DNA of 64,000 bases, from NCBI GenBank assembly GCA_947034885.2, contig OX344757.2:3162001-3226000 (forward strand). The letters are read 5' to 3'. Of the stretch, positions 22,862-33,734 are shown piece by piece. This DNA comes from Thuidium tamariscinum. Taxonomy: Eukaryota > Streptophyta > Bryopsida > Hypnales > Thuidiaceae. The notes beneath the pieces are model-generated. The model saw only the letters and a list, made by a program, of their open reading frames with translations. It did no database searches and was not told the DNA's origin. The position numbers and the translations under genes were made by a program. Within the stretch, counting starts at the first letter, position 1. Every line of letters starts with the position of its first letter.

Positions 22862-24417
22862 GCACAGATTCTTGTGAGAGGGGATTTTCTACTCAAAATC
22901 ATATTGAGTCTAATTCACGTTCTAGTTCAGTATTGGAGACTTTGGAAGCAGAAATTCGAGTTGCAGTGGCAAGAATTCCTATAGAAACCATTGACTTTGA
23001 ATAAGTTTGGGTGAAATGGTGTGGCATGAAAGGTCGCGGCTTGTAGGTTTGTTTTCTTTTGTACGCTATGGTATATAGTGACTCTTTTCATGTGCAACAA
23101 AAAATTCATATTGATATTACAAATTTTTCAAAATTGAGAATATTCTAACTCACCAAAAAAAATGTATGGAAAATGAGGGACACCCAAAAATTGGACAAGG
23201 GTGTCCTTCTGACACCCAAAATTTTGACCACGGTGTCCCCTAGAAATTTGGCTAGGGTGTCAAATTTATGCCCTAACTGTGAGCTTGTAAGCCTCAAAGA
23301 TGATGCACCTGTAATGTAGTTGTTTACACTATAGAAACCTTGTATAATAAGAGTGTATTTATATTATAGAGCCCTATATTGTAGGTATTTTTACTATAAA
23401 CACCTTCTTAGGTGGAAGTATAACTACTTATATACATATTAGGAGTTCACATGCTCGTATTCATGCTCATTTACTAGCATTGTTGCACTATTTTATGTTC
23501 AAGTTTTCATGAATTAGAATCCCATCCACATCAAAAGAAAGTGAAATAAGTTAGAGTCAATCACTCCATCCATGAACTTCGCACTAATTTATGTTCAAAT
23601 TTTTATAAGTTGTTTCAATTTTTTTTCCGTTGTTTAGGGGTTATAGATTGAAATTTGTAGACATAATAATTTTTGAATTGACATCTTCAAAATAAACATA
23701 ATAAAGGACTAATGAGACCACATTGTTTTATTTTACACATGAAAACAGAAGTGTTCATAATGGATTTCTGTATTGATATTTTTTTTCAAACATATTCTAT
23801 GCATAGTCATACAATTTAAAGGTTAATTTTTTTTAAGTAATAAATACAATTACACTACAATTTTTTCCAAATTCTAAAAATAAAATATTATATATAAGAA
23901 ACTAAGATACTAGGAATCAAAAAAGTATATCTGTTTTTATCATAACAAATGTTTTATTCACAATTCTAAAGCCTGAATATGGTATACAAACAGGTTGTGC
24001 AATCAGTAAATGAGAGGAGGTCCTAAAAGTGCTCAAGAGCGAAGACCACCCACTTCTTCAAATGTAAGTTATTTAAACATGTTGTTTTCCTATACCCTTC
24101 AGCAATGTGCAAACAATGTACATTTTAGGAGGTGGGCGATTTTAGGTCCCCATGCCATTTCAACTCTTAAAATTCATAACTAATTTGACATAGTTCCACA
24201 AAGTTCTAAAGAACTTGGTTTACATGGTAATTGCACATATCTTTCAAGGACAATTGACCATTGAAGGATTAAAAGTAAATAATAGGTAGGTAAAACTTCT
24301 TGAGGTAGTTCTAAAAAATATTCCCTTTCAAGACAAGTGGAATTGATGTGTACCCCATTTGGTTTTGTATTTTTTAAAGCTTCGTAGAATTAGTTATGAA
24401 ATTTTGAAGTTGGAGTG

Positions 24418-24790
24418 CCCCGGGGCCGTCCGATCGGACGGCCACAGTGATCGGACGGCCCCAAGGATGTCGAGGCGGACAACCTCGACGAGGTGAGGCG
24501 GACGGCCCCGATCGGACGGCCCCTGTGATCGGACGGCCCCGGTCGGACGGCCAGCGCGATCGAACAGCCCCGATGACGACGAGGCAGACGGTCACGACGA
24601 GGACGACGCGGACGGCCCCGGTCGGACGGCAAGAGCGATCGGATGGCCCCGATGATGACGAGGCGGACGGCCAGCGCGATCGGACGGCCCCGACGAGGCG
24701 CGGCGGATGGATCGGACAGCCCCGACGAGGTTGCGGACGGGTCGGTCCGTCCGCAAGGTATAAGATGGGTAGACAGCCCGTCCGCAACCG
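24418..24790 (+). promoter_or_regulatory. CGGACGGCC array 4, promoter of the first kinase gene
   Basis: About a dozen or more GATCGGACGGCCCC-type units, often separated by GACGAGG or GTGATC spacers. The array is very GC- and CpG-rich against AT-rich surroundings. TATAAGAT at 24759-24766 falls inside its 3' end, about 220 bp upstream of the ATG. Confidence 0.75.
24759..24766 (+). promoter_or_regulatory. TATA box of the first kinase gene
   Basis: GGTATAAGATGGG, within array 4. The same GTATAAG core is found near the other cargo arrays. Confidence 0.65.
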
Positions 24791-24980
24791 CATTCTTATC
24801 TTCCCCCTTGTGTTTCACAAGAGAGAGCGGAGAGCTTGGTGGTTAATCCTCCATTGGCTCCTTTCTAAGGGAAGTTAGGAGTGGGATTTAGGGCCAACTT
24901 GTTGCCCTTTTTTTGTATATCTTTTCTGCATTGTACTTGAAATCAAGAGTATTTAAACTCTTATCATTGATTTGATCACG

Positions 24981-26468
24981 ATGCCGAAAGGAAAGAAGGT
25001 AGCAAAGGCAAAACCGGTAGCGCTAGACATTGAGGACATGCCTTCGGATGATTGCAAGGCATATGTCATCCGTATCATAGTGCAGTTTTATGAGGAGGAG
25101 AGCACTGCATCCCTTGATACCAAGTACATCCGATACCAAGAGGAGTGCATTGAGAAGTTCAAATCGGATATGACGAAGAGGATGACGGATGCTCTCTTTG
25201 TTCCAGGATGGATTCATGAAACGGAGAAGAGGGGCTTCCAAAGGTTTCTGCAGAACAGGGTGCAAGATTCATTGTGGAATGCCAAAGTGGTATTGACAAA
25301 GTACGGGAAGGAACATCGGGTGGATGATCCCACATTTGAAGAAGTCATTTTGAAGGTGGACTTGTTTGTACAACGATGTGCTCCGTTTACAAAGAATGCT
25401 AGGAAATGGAAGGGACAAGGATCATTGGGGTGGTGGAACACGGATGAAGGAGCTCTAGAATTGCAACGTGGGCGGCGGCATCTTGTGGCATTGCCCATTA
25501 CGGCAAGGGTGATTCCACAAGACAATACAGTCTTGAAGGGAGGCTATGCAACAATACAGAGGGTGCGAATTGAAGGATGTGCTGAGATACCTGCCTCTTG
25601 GGAGTTTGCAGCGAAGGTATCGCATCAACAACGCTTGAGGCCTCAACTCGCAAAGTTGGAACACCAGAATGAGTCAATGGCAGTGCGGATTCCATATAAC
25701 GGAGTTATACGATTCGCAACAGTCCATGGAACAAACAATGAAGGGTACATGTATTGGTGGAATGGTGGAACGTTGAGGCAAATGTTGAACATGGATAGGG
25801 ACTATCCAAATGACATTCACATTCGATTGGCTTATTCCAAGCCATCACCCGAAGAGGTGAATCGAGCATTCTTTCTAGCTCGATGGAGAAGGAAACGAAC
25901 GGAGCTCGCATGGGCATTGGTGCACATTTTGCATGCGGTGCATCAAGCGAGGCATCTACACAACGATCTCTCGCCGGACAACATCATGTTTCACTTTCTG
26001 GATGATGAGTCACGTGTATATATTGGGGTTTGCGATTGGGGCATGACTACCATACATAGTGATCCACCCAAATCCTTGTACACTTTCACATCTGAAAGTG
26101 AGAAGAAAGAAGCTTTGCAAAGAAGATGGTGGGTGGATCCGTCTATTGTGTATGTGCATAAGAAAGATGCAGATGTGGAAACGATTCCACATTTATCACG
26201 TAAATCAGAGGAGTTTGCAGTTGGTAAACTAGCTCAACAGATCAACAAGCAATGCATGTCCAAGGAGTACGCGACGCTCCATCGTGATAACAGAGGACAT
26301 ACGAAGTGGAGCCACCATGAGTTAGGACTTGTGTTTCATAATTATTTGGAACTTCTGTGTTCTACAGATGTAGAGAGGGCAGTAAGTTTGACTAAAATCG
26401 TCCAACGATTTACTGACCCAGGTTACAATTGGCCTATCCCAGATGAACATTTCCGCCATTCATATTAG
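24981..26468 (+). CDS. Divergent protein kinase-like protein, transposon cargo
   Basis: First ATG of the frame is 24981 (MPKGKKVAKAK), giving 495 residues. The N-terminal ~180 residues are unrecognised but similar in layout to the kinase at 58639. The kinase fold follows: glycine-loop-like LKGGYATIQRV (about 187-197), FAAK (Lys 212) for the ATP-binding lysine, a catalytic loop HNDLSPDNIM (Asp 329, Asn 334) in place of HRD, and CDWGM (Asp 352) in place of DFG. The key lysine and both aspartates are present, so catalysis is possible. Insert YWWNGGTLRQML between the lobes is shared with the paralogue. No signal peptide or membrane helix, so it should be a soluble intracellular protein. Substrate unknown. 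Intact frame. The gene is divergent from the RING gene and followed by repeat copy B. Confidence 0.8.
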   Translation: MPKGKKVAKAKPVALDIEDMPSDDCKAYVIRIIVQFYEEESTASLDTKYIRYQEECIEKFKSDMTKRMTDALFVPGWIHETEKRGFQRFLQNRVQDSLWNAKVVLTKYGKEHRVDDPTFEEVILKVDLFVQRCAPFTKNARKWKGQGSLGWWNTDEGALELQRGRRHLVALPITARVIPQDNTVLKGGYATIQRVRIEGCAEIPASWEFAAKVSHQQRLRPQLAKLEHQNESMAVRIPYNGVIRFATVHGTNNEGYMYWWNGGTLRQMLNMDRDYPNDIHIRLAYSKPSPEEVNRAFFLARWRRKRTELAWALVHILHAVHQARHLHNDLSPDNIMFHFLDDESRVYIGVCDWGMTTIHSDPPKSLYTFTSESEKKEALQRRWWVDPSIVYVHKKDADVETIPHLSRKSEEFAVGKLAQQINKQCMSKEYATLHRDNRGHTKWSHHELGLVFHNYLELLCSTDVERAVSLTKIVQRFTDPGYNWPIPDEHFRHSY

Positions 26469-26963
26469 TATTTTAGTGTTTTACGTAGAAGTATAGAAGT
26501 ATTGAATAGATGTACCGGCAAGGAAATATATCCCTATGTACTTCAAGTCCTCAACTATATCTTAAAAAGATGTGTGCATCACAAATTTTCCCAAATATAT
26601 GTGCAATTCACTTCTATCTCACATTTGTTTTTGCATGTTTTGGTCTTTTGGAACCTGTCATGATGAGTTGACCCTTGAAGCCTTGAAGTATTGGTTCTTT
26701 AGATTTTGATCTACTTGGAAAGTTTTGAATAATTCCATTTTGATGTGTAAGATGAACATTAGGCCCTATGGGACTTACTAATTTTTCTGGAATTTTGTGT
26801 ACATCTCCCAATTGGTGCACTAGAAGATCTTAGGGTTACATGTGTCACTTCTAGTTTAAAATTTTAAAGTATGACCCATGGTTACAGCCATATCGATAAC
26901 TCTATTGCTATGTCAATTAGATTCTTAAAATGAAATTGTACATTAATTGGGAAATCCTTCTTA

Positions 26964-27835
26964 CCCCTAAAGGACGAAGGCCTTCTTTTTGTCAAAAAAC
27001 TCTCAAAATTGCCAATTCTGTTGCATTCATCGAAGAAAACAAAAAAAAACAAAATTTAAGAATCTAACCGTAGGATCTTGTACTTAACTTGATTGAGATT
27101 AAGTGGTAAAAATTTCATGAAGTTTGACCGTACAGATTGGAAGATATGAGCATTCAAAGTTGGAAATACAAGTTTTTTGAACTGCGGTTTGCAATTTCAG
27201 ATGACTTTGACTGGAATTTGTATTAAAAAATTGCACTGAAGACTTTGAATCTATAATTTTTTGTGTCAAGAAATTGAGTTGAGAGTCTAGGAAAAAAATT
27301 TCACACAAAAAACACTTGATTTTCATTCTTTTGCAATTGTTAAGTAGATGTAGGTCCAAGATTGAAAGAAAAAATAAATGGTTAATAACTCTAAGATGGG
27401 ATCTAAATACAATAATCCCAATGGTGAGATTGTTTTAGAAAGTAAACCTTACCCTGTCCAACAATTTGTTTTGAAAAATTGTGAAAACTGCATTTTTAAA
27501 TGAATCCTGTATTCCTATAAGTTATTTTTTCAAGAAATTGTTTAGATTGACCGAAAAACAAGATTGTCCATAACTTTCTCATTGTAAGTCCAAAAAGAGT
27601 GAATCAAAGCTTCACATGTAAGCAATATTATATTATTTTAGAAAAATAAAATAAAAAAATTAAATTCTGACTTTTTGCAAAAAATAAAATTCTGCCCAGC
27701 GAATGAAAATTTGGGCTTTTTGTGGTATAACCTTTTCTCCCAGTCACCAATTGAAATAAAATTTACATTCCCATGAAGCTAATCAATTTTACTATCTTAT
27801 GAGAAATTTTCAAAAAGATTCATTAGAAATTGAGG
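26964..27835 (+). mobile_element. TTAA-family repeat, copy B
   Basis: Aligns in direct orientation with copy D. It starts TTA-CCCCTAAAGGAC and shares AGAATCTAACCGTAGGATCT, GGAAGATATGAGCATTCAAA and GATGTAGGTCCAAGATTGAA. The right terminus is missing. It lies about 500 bp 3' of the first kinase gene, just as copy D lies about 220 bp 3' of the second. Confidence 0.75.
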
Positions 27836-29619
27836 TCAAACAATTATTTAAATAATTTTAATCTTCATAATAATAACATAATAGTTTTTAAAATAAATAA
27901 ATAAACCTCATATGGTTAAATTTAAAAAAAAATTATTGTGTTTAACAATTTGAATAAATTTAATTGTTTACTTGCTAAAAGTTACCATTACAAATAGTTC
28001 ATATTTTTCTACTTCATTGTTGGGAACTTGGGAGTTGGAATGTAAAAGGAATTTCCTATAGACCAAAAAACACAACATTTGGATACTATATTATATTTTT
28101 ATGTTTCAAAATAGTTTTAGTAAAATATGCTAGTCTACTTTTCAAGCTACTATTTCATATCTTATTGACTTTTCAAAGAATTTGAGCTCCTTCAAACAAT
28201 TTTCAAAGAATTGTAGGAACTAGGAAGACTGAAGTTGAATTTGGCATTTAATTGAAGTCATTTTATATTTTTGCATAAATCAATTTTGTAAATTAGTAGC
28301 ACATCGAATCCTCCATCTTCCTTTCAAACATCTAAAACCTCTTTCTATAGCCATTCTAGTGCTGGTCTGCTAGATAGTATGAAATTTCAATGAATTTTTT
28401 TCCTTGATAGTCCATCTTATACATCTTTGAATGGTCTCATTAAATTTGCACCACCTCCCACTAATTTGTAAGGTAAAAAATTTGTAGAAAAACAATGTTT
28501 TTATTTTGGAAGTAAAATAAATAGGAAGAAAATAGGGAAACACAAACAAAAATTTTGTTGTTTATTTTTCTATAAAGATTAGAGGTAGAGAAAAGATAAG
28601 CACGCATATTTTTAAGTTTTTTAAATTTTTTTTAATTGATTTCATTGAGCATTGAGAGAATCTAAGAGAACATGAATTAGAAATTGGGCCCTAGAATCCA
28701 GCCCAAGGGGTTTATATTAACTAAGGCCGGATGGGAAAATTAGGGCCGGATAGAAGGCCGGATTGAAGGCAAATCCGGCCGACTTTCCATTCGGCCCCAG
28801 GCCCAATATAAACCGGCCCTTAATACCTTGTGCTGTTAGAGGTTGAATATTTTGCATTTCTTTATAAGTAAAAAAAACCTAGAATTTACACCAATCAAGA
28901 AGAATTTCGAACCGTGACAATCGAAATTGTATTTTGGTGAGGTATTGAAACTTTATATTCAACATTCATTTAAAAATAATCGGAATTTTTTCTTTACTTC
29001 GACTGGATGTGTACTGTCTTTTTTTTGTGCTTTACATTATCTTCTAATTCTTCTTTGATACTAACTTGAAAACAATCGTAATGTTAATATTTTATAACAC
29101 ATTTGGGTTTTGTCCTAACCCGTTGGGGTTATAGGGGTTCAAAATGCATCGGCCTTTTGAACTTGTTCATTATTTGTTAAAAGAAAACAATGTGAAGATC
29201 TACTAAAGTACTAATTCTACAGTCTCAGGAGTCCTATATATTCAAGGACTTTTGAAGGTTTGGGATATTGAAGTGTTGAAGAAATACACTTCAACTAAAT
29301 TAGTGGCAACAAATTCTGGGCCTTTTTTCGGTATGGGAAAATTGATCGGGTTTTTGGTAATATAATTTTATTTCAATTGTATTTTGAGAGAAAATTTATT
29401 CCCCCTAAGGCCCAATGTAGGCAATAGAAAGAAAAACAAGCATGATTTTTAAAATTACATTTTTTTTTTAATAGCAGTTTTTTCTACGTAGATAAACTTA
29501 ATTTATTTTCATTGCCTAGGACGTTGTGACGGCTATGAATCTTCTTGTTTTTCAAGCAATAACAGTAAACTTTTTAGAAGAAGAAGCATTACATCCATTT
29601 TAATAGTTGAATAGAGAAT
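27836..29619. other. Non-coding interior of the giant hAT
   Basis: AT-rich, no open frame with recognisable similarity. The one clear structure is the GC-rich fold-back at about 28704-28823. Confidence 0.5.
28704..28823. repeat. GC-rich fold-back (AAGGGGTTTATATT ... AATATAAACC)
   Basis: AAGGGGTTTATATT on the left mirrors AATATAAACCGGCCCTT on the right, around GGCCGGAT repeats. It looks like a tiny hairpin-forming MITE. Confidence 0.45.
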
Positions 29620-30365
29620 TGCATAAGGTTTTTTGTTTTTTTTTGAAAACGGTTTCACCATTGGAATTAATGCGTTTCAATTTGATGCAAGACCTGTCAC
29701 CAATTTAGTTTTTGTGTCCATTTGAAGCTTTGATTCATCCTATTTGGACTAATAATGAAAAAGTTATGGACAGTCTTGTTTTTTGGACAATGTACGCATC
29801 TTCAACCCTAAACAACTTGTAGAATTAATTTTTGAGTGCAATTTTAAATTTGTACCATTTTTTTTTCTTAAAGCTTAAGTTTGTTTTCAAGAACAATCCC
29901 ACCGTTCGGATTATGGTTTTTTTATTCAATATAAGGGCTATTAAGAATTCAGTTTTTTCTTCAACTTTGGACCTACTTCTACTTAACAATTTTTTTTAAT
30001 GTGGAAATCAAGTGTTGGCATTGTAAAATTTTTTTTACGAACTCTCAACTCAAATGCTCAAGATAAAAAATTTTGACCTCATGGTGTGTAGTGCAAAAAA
30101 AATCCAGAAATGGCTATCAAAGTCACCTGAAATTGCAGGGCGTAGTTGAAAAAAACTTTGTTTTCCAACTTTGAATGCTCATATCTTCCAATCCGTATGG
30201 TCAAACTTCATGAAAATTTTACCACATGTTGTTAGAGAAGTGAAGTACAAGATCCTACGGTTAGATTCTAAGAAAAAAAGTGTTCTTAGGTTTCTTGAGT
30301 GATTGCAGCAGAAATGGTAGTTTTCAGTGGTTTGATAGTCAGAAAATGACTTGGTAACTTAAGGG
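29620..30365 (-). mobile_element. TTAA-family repeat, copy C
   Basis: Reverse-oriented relative of copy D, with some internal rearrangement. It shares TTTGAATGCTCATATCTTCC, GATCCTACGGTTAGATTCTA and the terminus TAAGGG-TTAA at 30360-30369. It ends about 280 bp 3' of the minus-strand cargo gene at 30646. Confidence 0.65.
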
Positions 30366-30645
30366 TTAATTTGTTTTTGGGGCAAACATAATGAACACAC
30401 AAACTCACAGCTTCGTAAATAAGGAGGCAGCATAGAAGCTTCACAAAGAAAATGGGACATAATTGGATTGGAATTTACAAATAGGCATGCTCAAAATTTG
30501 TATTCAAAAAATGGCGAACATCCTCATATCGTCCTTATGCCAATCTATATCCTATGGCAAGAATATACAAAAATTGATTGCTAATTACTATATTTCTATT
30601 TTAAAGCAACCATTGTTTCGCTACAATCTTCCAAACCCTAAACCC

Positions 30646-31722
30646 TCACTCAGATTCCGAATCGGTGTCATCTTTGCGAGTTGGGCCAGTTGAACCAGAT
30701 CCAAAAGTCCCGAGAAATGGTCCACCACCCCATATGTCTCCAAATCCTCTTGATGCACCTCCATGCCCATAATTTCTATAGTAAGGTCCTCCAAAAGTTG
30801 GAGGAGGAATTGAATCATCACGCTGAGATCCCCTGTGCCATGTATCATTATAAGAACTACTTCCAGAGAATCCAGGATAGTACTGAGAACTACCTTGGTT
30901 GGAACCATAATTATGTGTGGTTCCTTGGCTACCTTGGTAGTTGCCATAGCCACCTCAAGGGTCATTACTGTAGTGTGGATCACTTTGGCGATTTTGGGTC
31001 CCATAAACACCATGGTCATGTTGATACGATCCATGATGCCCATGTGGTTGACCACGATCCTCGAGACTTCGTTGCATTGCATCTCGCATTTCTTGCTCGT
31101 ATTGGATGTCTTCGCGTTCTTGTCTACGCCCAGGTATCTCTCCAAATGACACAGGCGCTGAAGCATCCTTCTCCTCCTCCTCTTCCTCCGACCAATCATC
31201 CTCAGCATCCAGCAATACAACCGGTGCATATCCAAGTTGGCCTCGGTTAGACCACTCTGGCATACAATCACTTATACCAGTCCAACTTATATAAATAACA
31301 GCATCAGTACGATGCAATTCGTGGACATTTTTGCCGCAAATTGTGCGCCAATCCACATCTTTGTGGAGCACAATCTCTGCCCAAACCATGGCCATGTTGG
31401 AGTAGTTCATCACATTTGGTTTGGAGTCACGTATTTCAGTTGACCGTGTGACTTCCTCATACCGGTGGACAAAGTGCTTGCTTAGGCACGTCGAAATTTG
31501 TCCCTCCCAACGACGAACTTGCTTTTCAGCACGTTCTCTTGACCACATTTTTGAGAGGTGCGTCATTTTGACGTACTTCTTGCATGTTGTGCAGTCCCAA
31601 GATTTCTTCGGCTCCTCCTCCCATCCAGGTTCTGCTACACACAAAGGGTTTGCCCAATCCTCCCAATTCATGTCTTGGGATTTGCCCTTGGAACTGGATT
31701 TTGGTTTATCGTTGCGAGGCAT
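30646..31722 (-). CDS. Cargo protein with shared N-terminal domain and Gly/Tyr/Gln-rich tail
   Basis: Starts at an ATG (MPRNDKPKSSSKGK). Residues about 40-140 match the N-terminal domain of the RING proteins (CKKYVKMTHLSKMWSRE ... MVWAEIVLHKDVDWRT). An acidic run (DDWSEEEEEEKD) and a charged Gln/Arg segment follow. After 255 codons an in-frame TGA (30957-30955) occurs. The same frame then runs on for about 103 codons of low-complexity sequence (GGYGNYQGSQGTTHNYGS, ending DDTDSESE) to a TGA at 30648-30646. The composition carries straight across, so the tail was probably translated originally; CGA or GGA could have been the earlier codon. It has no RING finger, unlike its two relatives. It has its own array and TATA box upstream and faces the kinase gene tail to tail. 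Function unknown. Confidence 0.65.
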
Positions 31723-31892
31723 GGTAATAAAATTACCCCAAAGTCCAGAATTAGGGTGATGGGAATTTCAGGGCTGCCCAAAAGCAAATAATAATTAAAA
31801 CTCAATACTATGAAAGTATTCAAGTTTTAATCACAACCATCTCACCAAAATGAAAGGGGCTCACAGAGCTCGAGGCATTGGATTACCCACTT

Positions 31893-32245
31893 CGGAAGGC
31901 GGACGATTGTGCCTGAATGAGCCGTCCGCGATGCTACTTATACTCGCGGACGGTGGGCGACGTCTCCATCGAGATCGAACGGCCTTCAGAGCGGACGGGA
32001 GATCGTGCGGCCAGAAGTTGTCGCTGGTCGGATTCGGCAGTGCGGACGACCTGCGGACACGCGGACGGCATGCAGATGGTGGACTGCGGACACACGGACG
32101 GCCTGCGGACGCTCTCCGCACCATCCGCCCGTCCGCAAGGCGTCTGCCCGTCCGCAAGCCGGCGGTGTGCCCGTCCGAAATGCCATCCGCGGAAGTGTCC
32201 GGTCGTCCGTCCACTGGACGTACGTAAAAAAAAATTTCAAATGTC
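31893..32245 (-). promoter_or_regulatory. CGGACGG array 5, cargo promoter and right subterminal region
   Basis: The first two-thirds carry G-rich units on the plus strand; the last third (from about 32118) carries CCGTCCG units, so the array is itself inverted. TATAAG (minus strand, 31942-31937, GAGTATAAGTAGC) lies about 215 bp upstream of the 31722 start codon. GGACGT units near 32215-32260 mirror those inside the left terminus. Confidence 0.7.
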
Positions 32246-32275
32246 AATGGACGTTCGAGGGTTAGCGCCTACGTC

Positions 32276-32287
32276 TCGTCATCCCTG
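32276..32287 (-). repeat. Right terminal inverted repeat of the giant hAT
   Basis: TCGTCATCCCTG; inverted it reads CAGGGATGACGA, pairing with the left end with one mismatch. Confidence 0.85.
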
Positions 32288-32295
32288 GCCACTTC
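32288..32295. repeat. 8-bp target-site duplication (right), GCCACTTC
   Basis: Identical to 9813-9820. Confidence 0.9.
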
Positions 32296-33734
32296 ATCAA
32301 AAGTCCATCCAAAATTATTGCTAGTACTTAGAAAAAGCTAAATCACTAAAAAAATATTGGTTGACTAATTTTTCCTCCATCTATTGTTTGCCAGAACTTG
32401 ACTAGAATCTAGTTCAAAGCCTTCTTACAGTGAATTACATGGCAAATTTCATTAAAATAGTGACATTCTGGACAAATGGCATAACATTTCATTAAAATGG
32501 CACAAAATATGCCAAAAATATCACAACATTCTATTAAAATGATGTTGAATATGTCAAAAATGGCGCATGAATATCACCATTTTAATGAAATCTACCATTT
32601 TCATTTCTATTCTTAAGCCTTAACCCTAGAAGGATGGACCCATGACCATTGATGTCAAGCTTAATGTCTATAACTTTGTCTGCTACCATTTTGCAATTAG
32701 ATATGAATGAAAAAAATTCATATTTGTTTTTCAAAGAGGAAGTCATATGTATATTGTAAGTTATAAATTTTCAAATTTTGGGGGGAGAATTTCAAATTAT
32801 CGTGAATTTTTTAAGAAAAAAATTAAGAAAATTTATATTAAATACAAAATATACTGATAAATCTGAATTTTTTTACCATAGTATATATTGTAATGTATGG
32901 TGCATTTTATATTATATAACATCATCTTATAAATTGTAGTTACCATATCACTCTCAAATTAGAAAATCAACAAACCACAGTTTAAGAGATATTACAAAGA
33001 AAAGACAAGATTTGTACATCTTAATTTTGCAAAATATATATTTCTTTTAGAAAATAAGGTACAATATGAGTATTTTGTACTGTGATTTGTAGATTCAATT
33101 TTTTCCATTTAATTTTAAATAAAAAGAAGTTCAAAAATTTTAACATCTATTTATAAAATTATTTTTACAATTAGGTGTCCAATCCAACTACAACCACGTA
33201 AGGGTGAAAAACAAAAAACACTTGAATGTACTATTTTATGTCACACAGCATGTGCTAATCTATTTTTGGCTTGGGAGGTGCACTCCCATTTTCTTAACTG
33301 GTAACGTGCTATCAAATGAAGAATAAATTTAATTTTCATGGTGCTAAATTTTAGACAATTTTTTGAAGTACATTTGGGTCAATGAAATAGGAGTTAGGGA
33401 ATTATAAGTAATGATGGGTAGGGAATAATATTCAAATTTACCTTTTTATTCTCTCTAAAGTAGCCTATCTAAAAATGTCCTTCTAAAATCTGAACTCTTA
33501 AAATGCAATACAGTTAGTTCCCCTCCAAATCTCTACATTTAAGAGCTATTGTGATAAATGAAAGAAGAATTCCAGAGCTAAAAATCTAAAATCCCGTGTA
33601 GTTTGTCTGGATGGAGTTTCAGTTTCATTGAATGAAAAAGTCGTTTGTCAGACTTGGTTGCTTGAATGAAGTGGAAGTGGGTGAATTGGAAATAGGGTGT
33701 CCATTTTCAGTTGCAAGGTTTCAAGCAAATTGCC
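32296..33734. other. Host intergenic DNA between two transposons
   Basis: AT-rich. It contains one MITE (32441-32596) and no recognisable gene. Confidence 0.5.
32441..32596. mobile_element. Small MITE, copy 2 (GGYAAATTTCATTAAAAT ends)
   Basis: The left end GGCAAATTTCATTAAAATAG pairs with the inverted right end GGTAGATTTCATTAAAATGG. It is a close relative of 1457-1612 and similar in length (156 bp each). Confidence 0.65.

Larger units (their letters stand above)
20957..24417. other. Spacer between divergent RING and kinase genes
   Basis: About 3.5 kb without an intact gene. It holds a fragment of a RING-family gene (about 22240-22365), a MITE (22488-22861), and a short run of interleaved GACACC/GGTGTC motifs (23175-23265). 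The rest is AT-rich. Confidence 0.55.
9821..32287. mobile_element. Giant cargo-bearing hAT transposon, about 22.5 kb
   Basis: The left end reads CAGGGTTGACGA and the right end, inverted, CAGGGATGACGA: a 12-bp terminal inverted repeat with one mismatch and the Ac-like start CAGGGATGA. Both ends abut the octamer GCCACTTC. Subterminal GGACGT/GGACGG repeats follow at each end, as hAT transposases commonly bind subterminal repeats. Inside are an intact-looking transposase (11784-15053, minus), an SRA protein (10867-11586, plus), a RING-H2 protein (16991-20311, minus), a kinase (24981-26468, plus) and a further cargo protein (30646-31722, minus). Typical plant hATs are about 2.5-5 kb, so this is exceptionally large. 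The exact duplication argues for one insertion of the whole block rather than neighbouring elements. Several cargo frames carry stops, so it is old enough to have begun to decay. Confidence 0.85.

Noticed and set aside
24418-24790. CRISPR-like repeat array
   Set aside because: Units are short, imperfect and without regular unique spacers, and this is a plant genome. It is a minisatellite-like promoter array.
24374-24878. Long overlapping open frames on both strands through array 4 (likewise in arrays 3, 5, 6, 7 and 8)
   Set aside because: They translate into repetitive Arg/Pro/Gly/Ala sequence caused by the GC-rich tandem units, lack domains, and occur in several frames at once.
9821-32287. 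Endogenous giant virus or other viral insertion, because kinase and RING genes occur together
   Set aside because: No capsid, polymerase or packaging gene is seen. The hAT termini, 8-bp duplication and hAT transposase explain the block as a DNA transposon.
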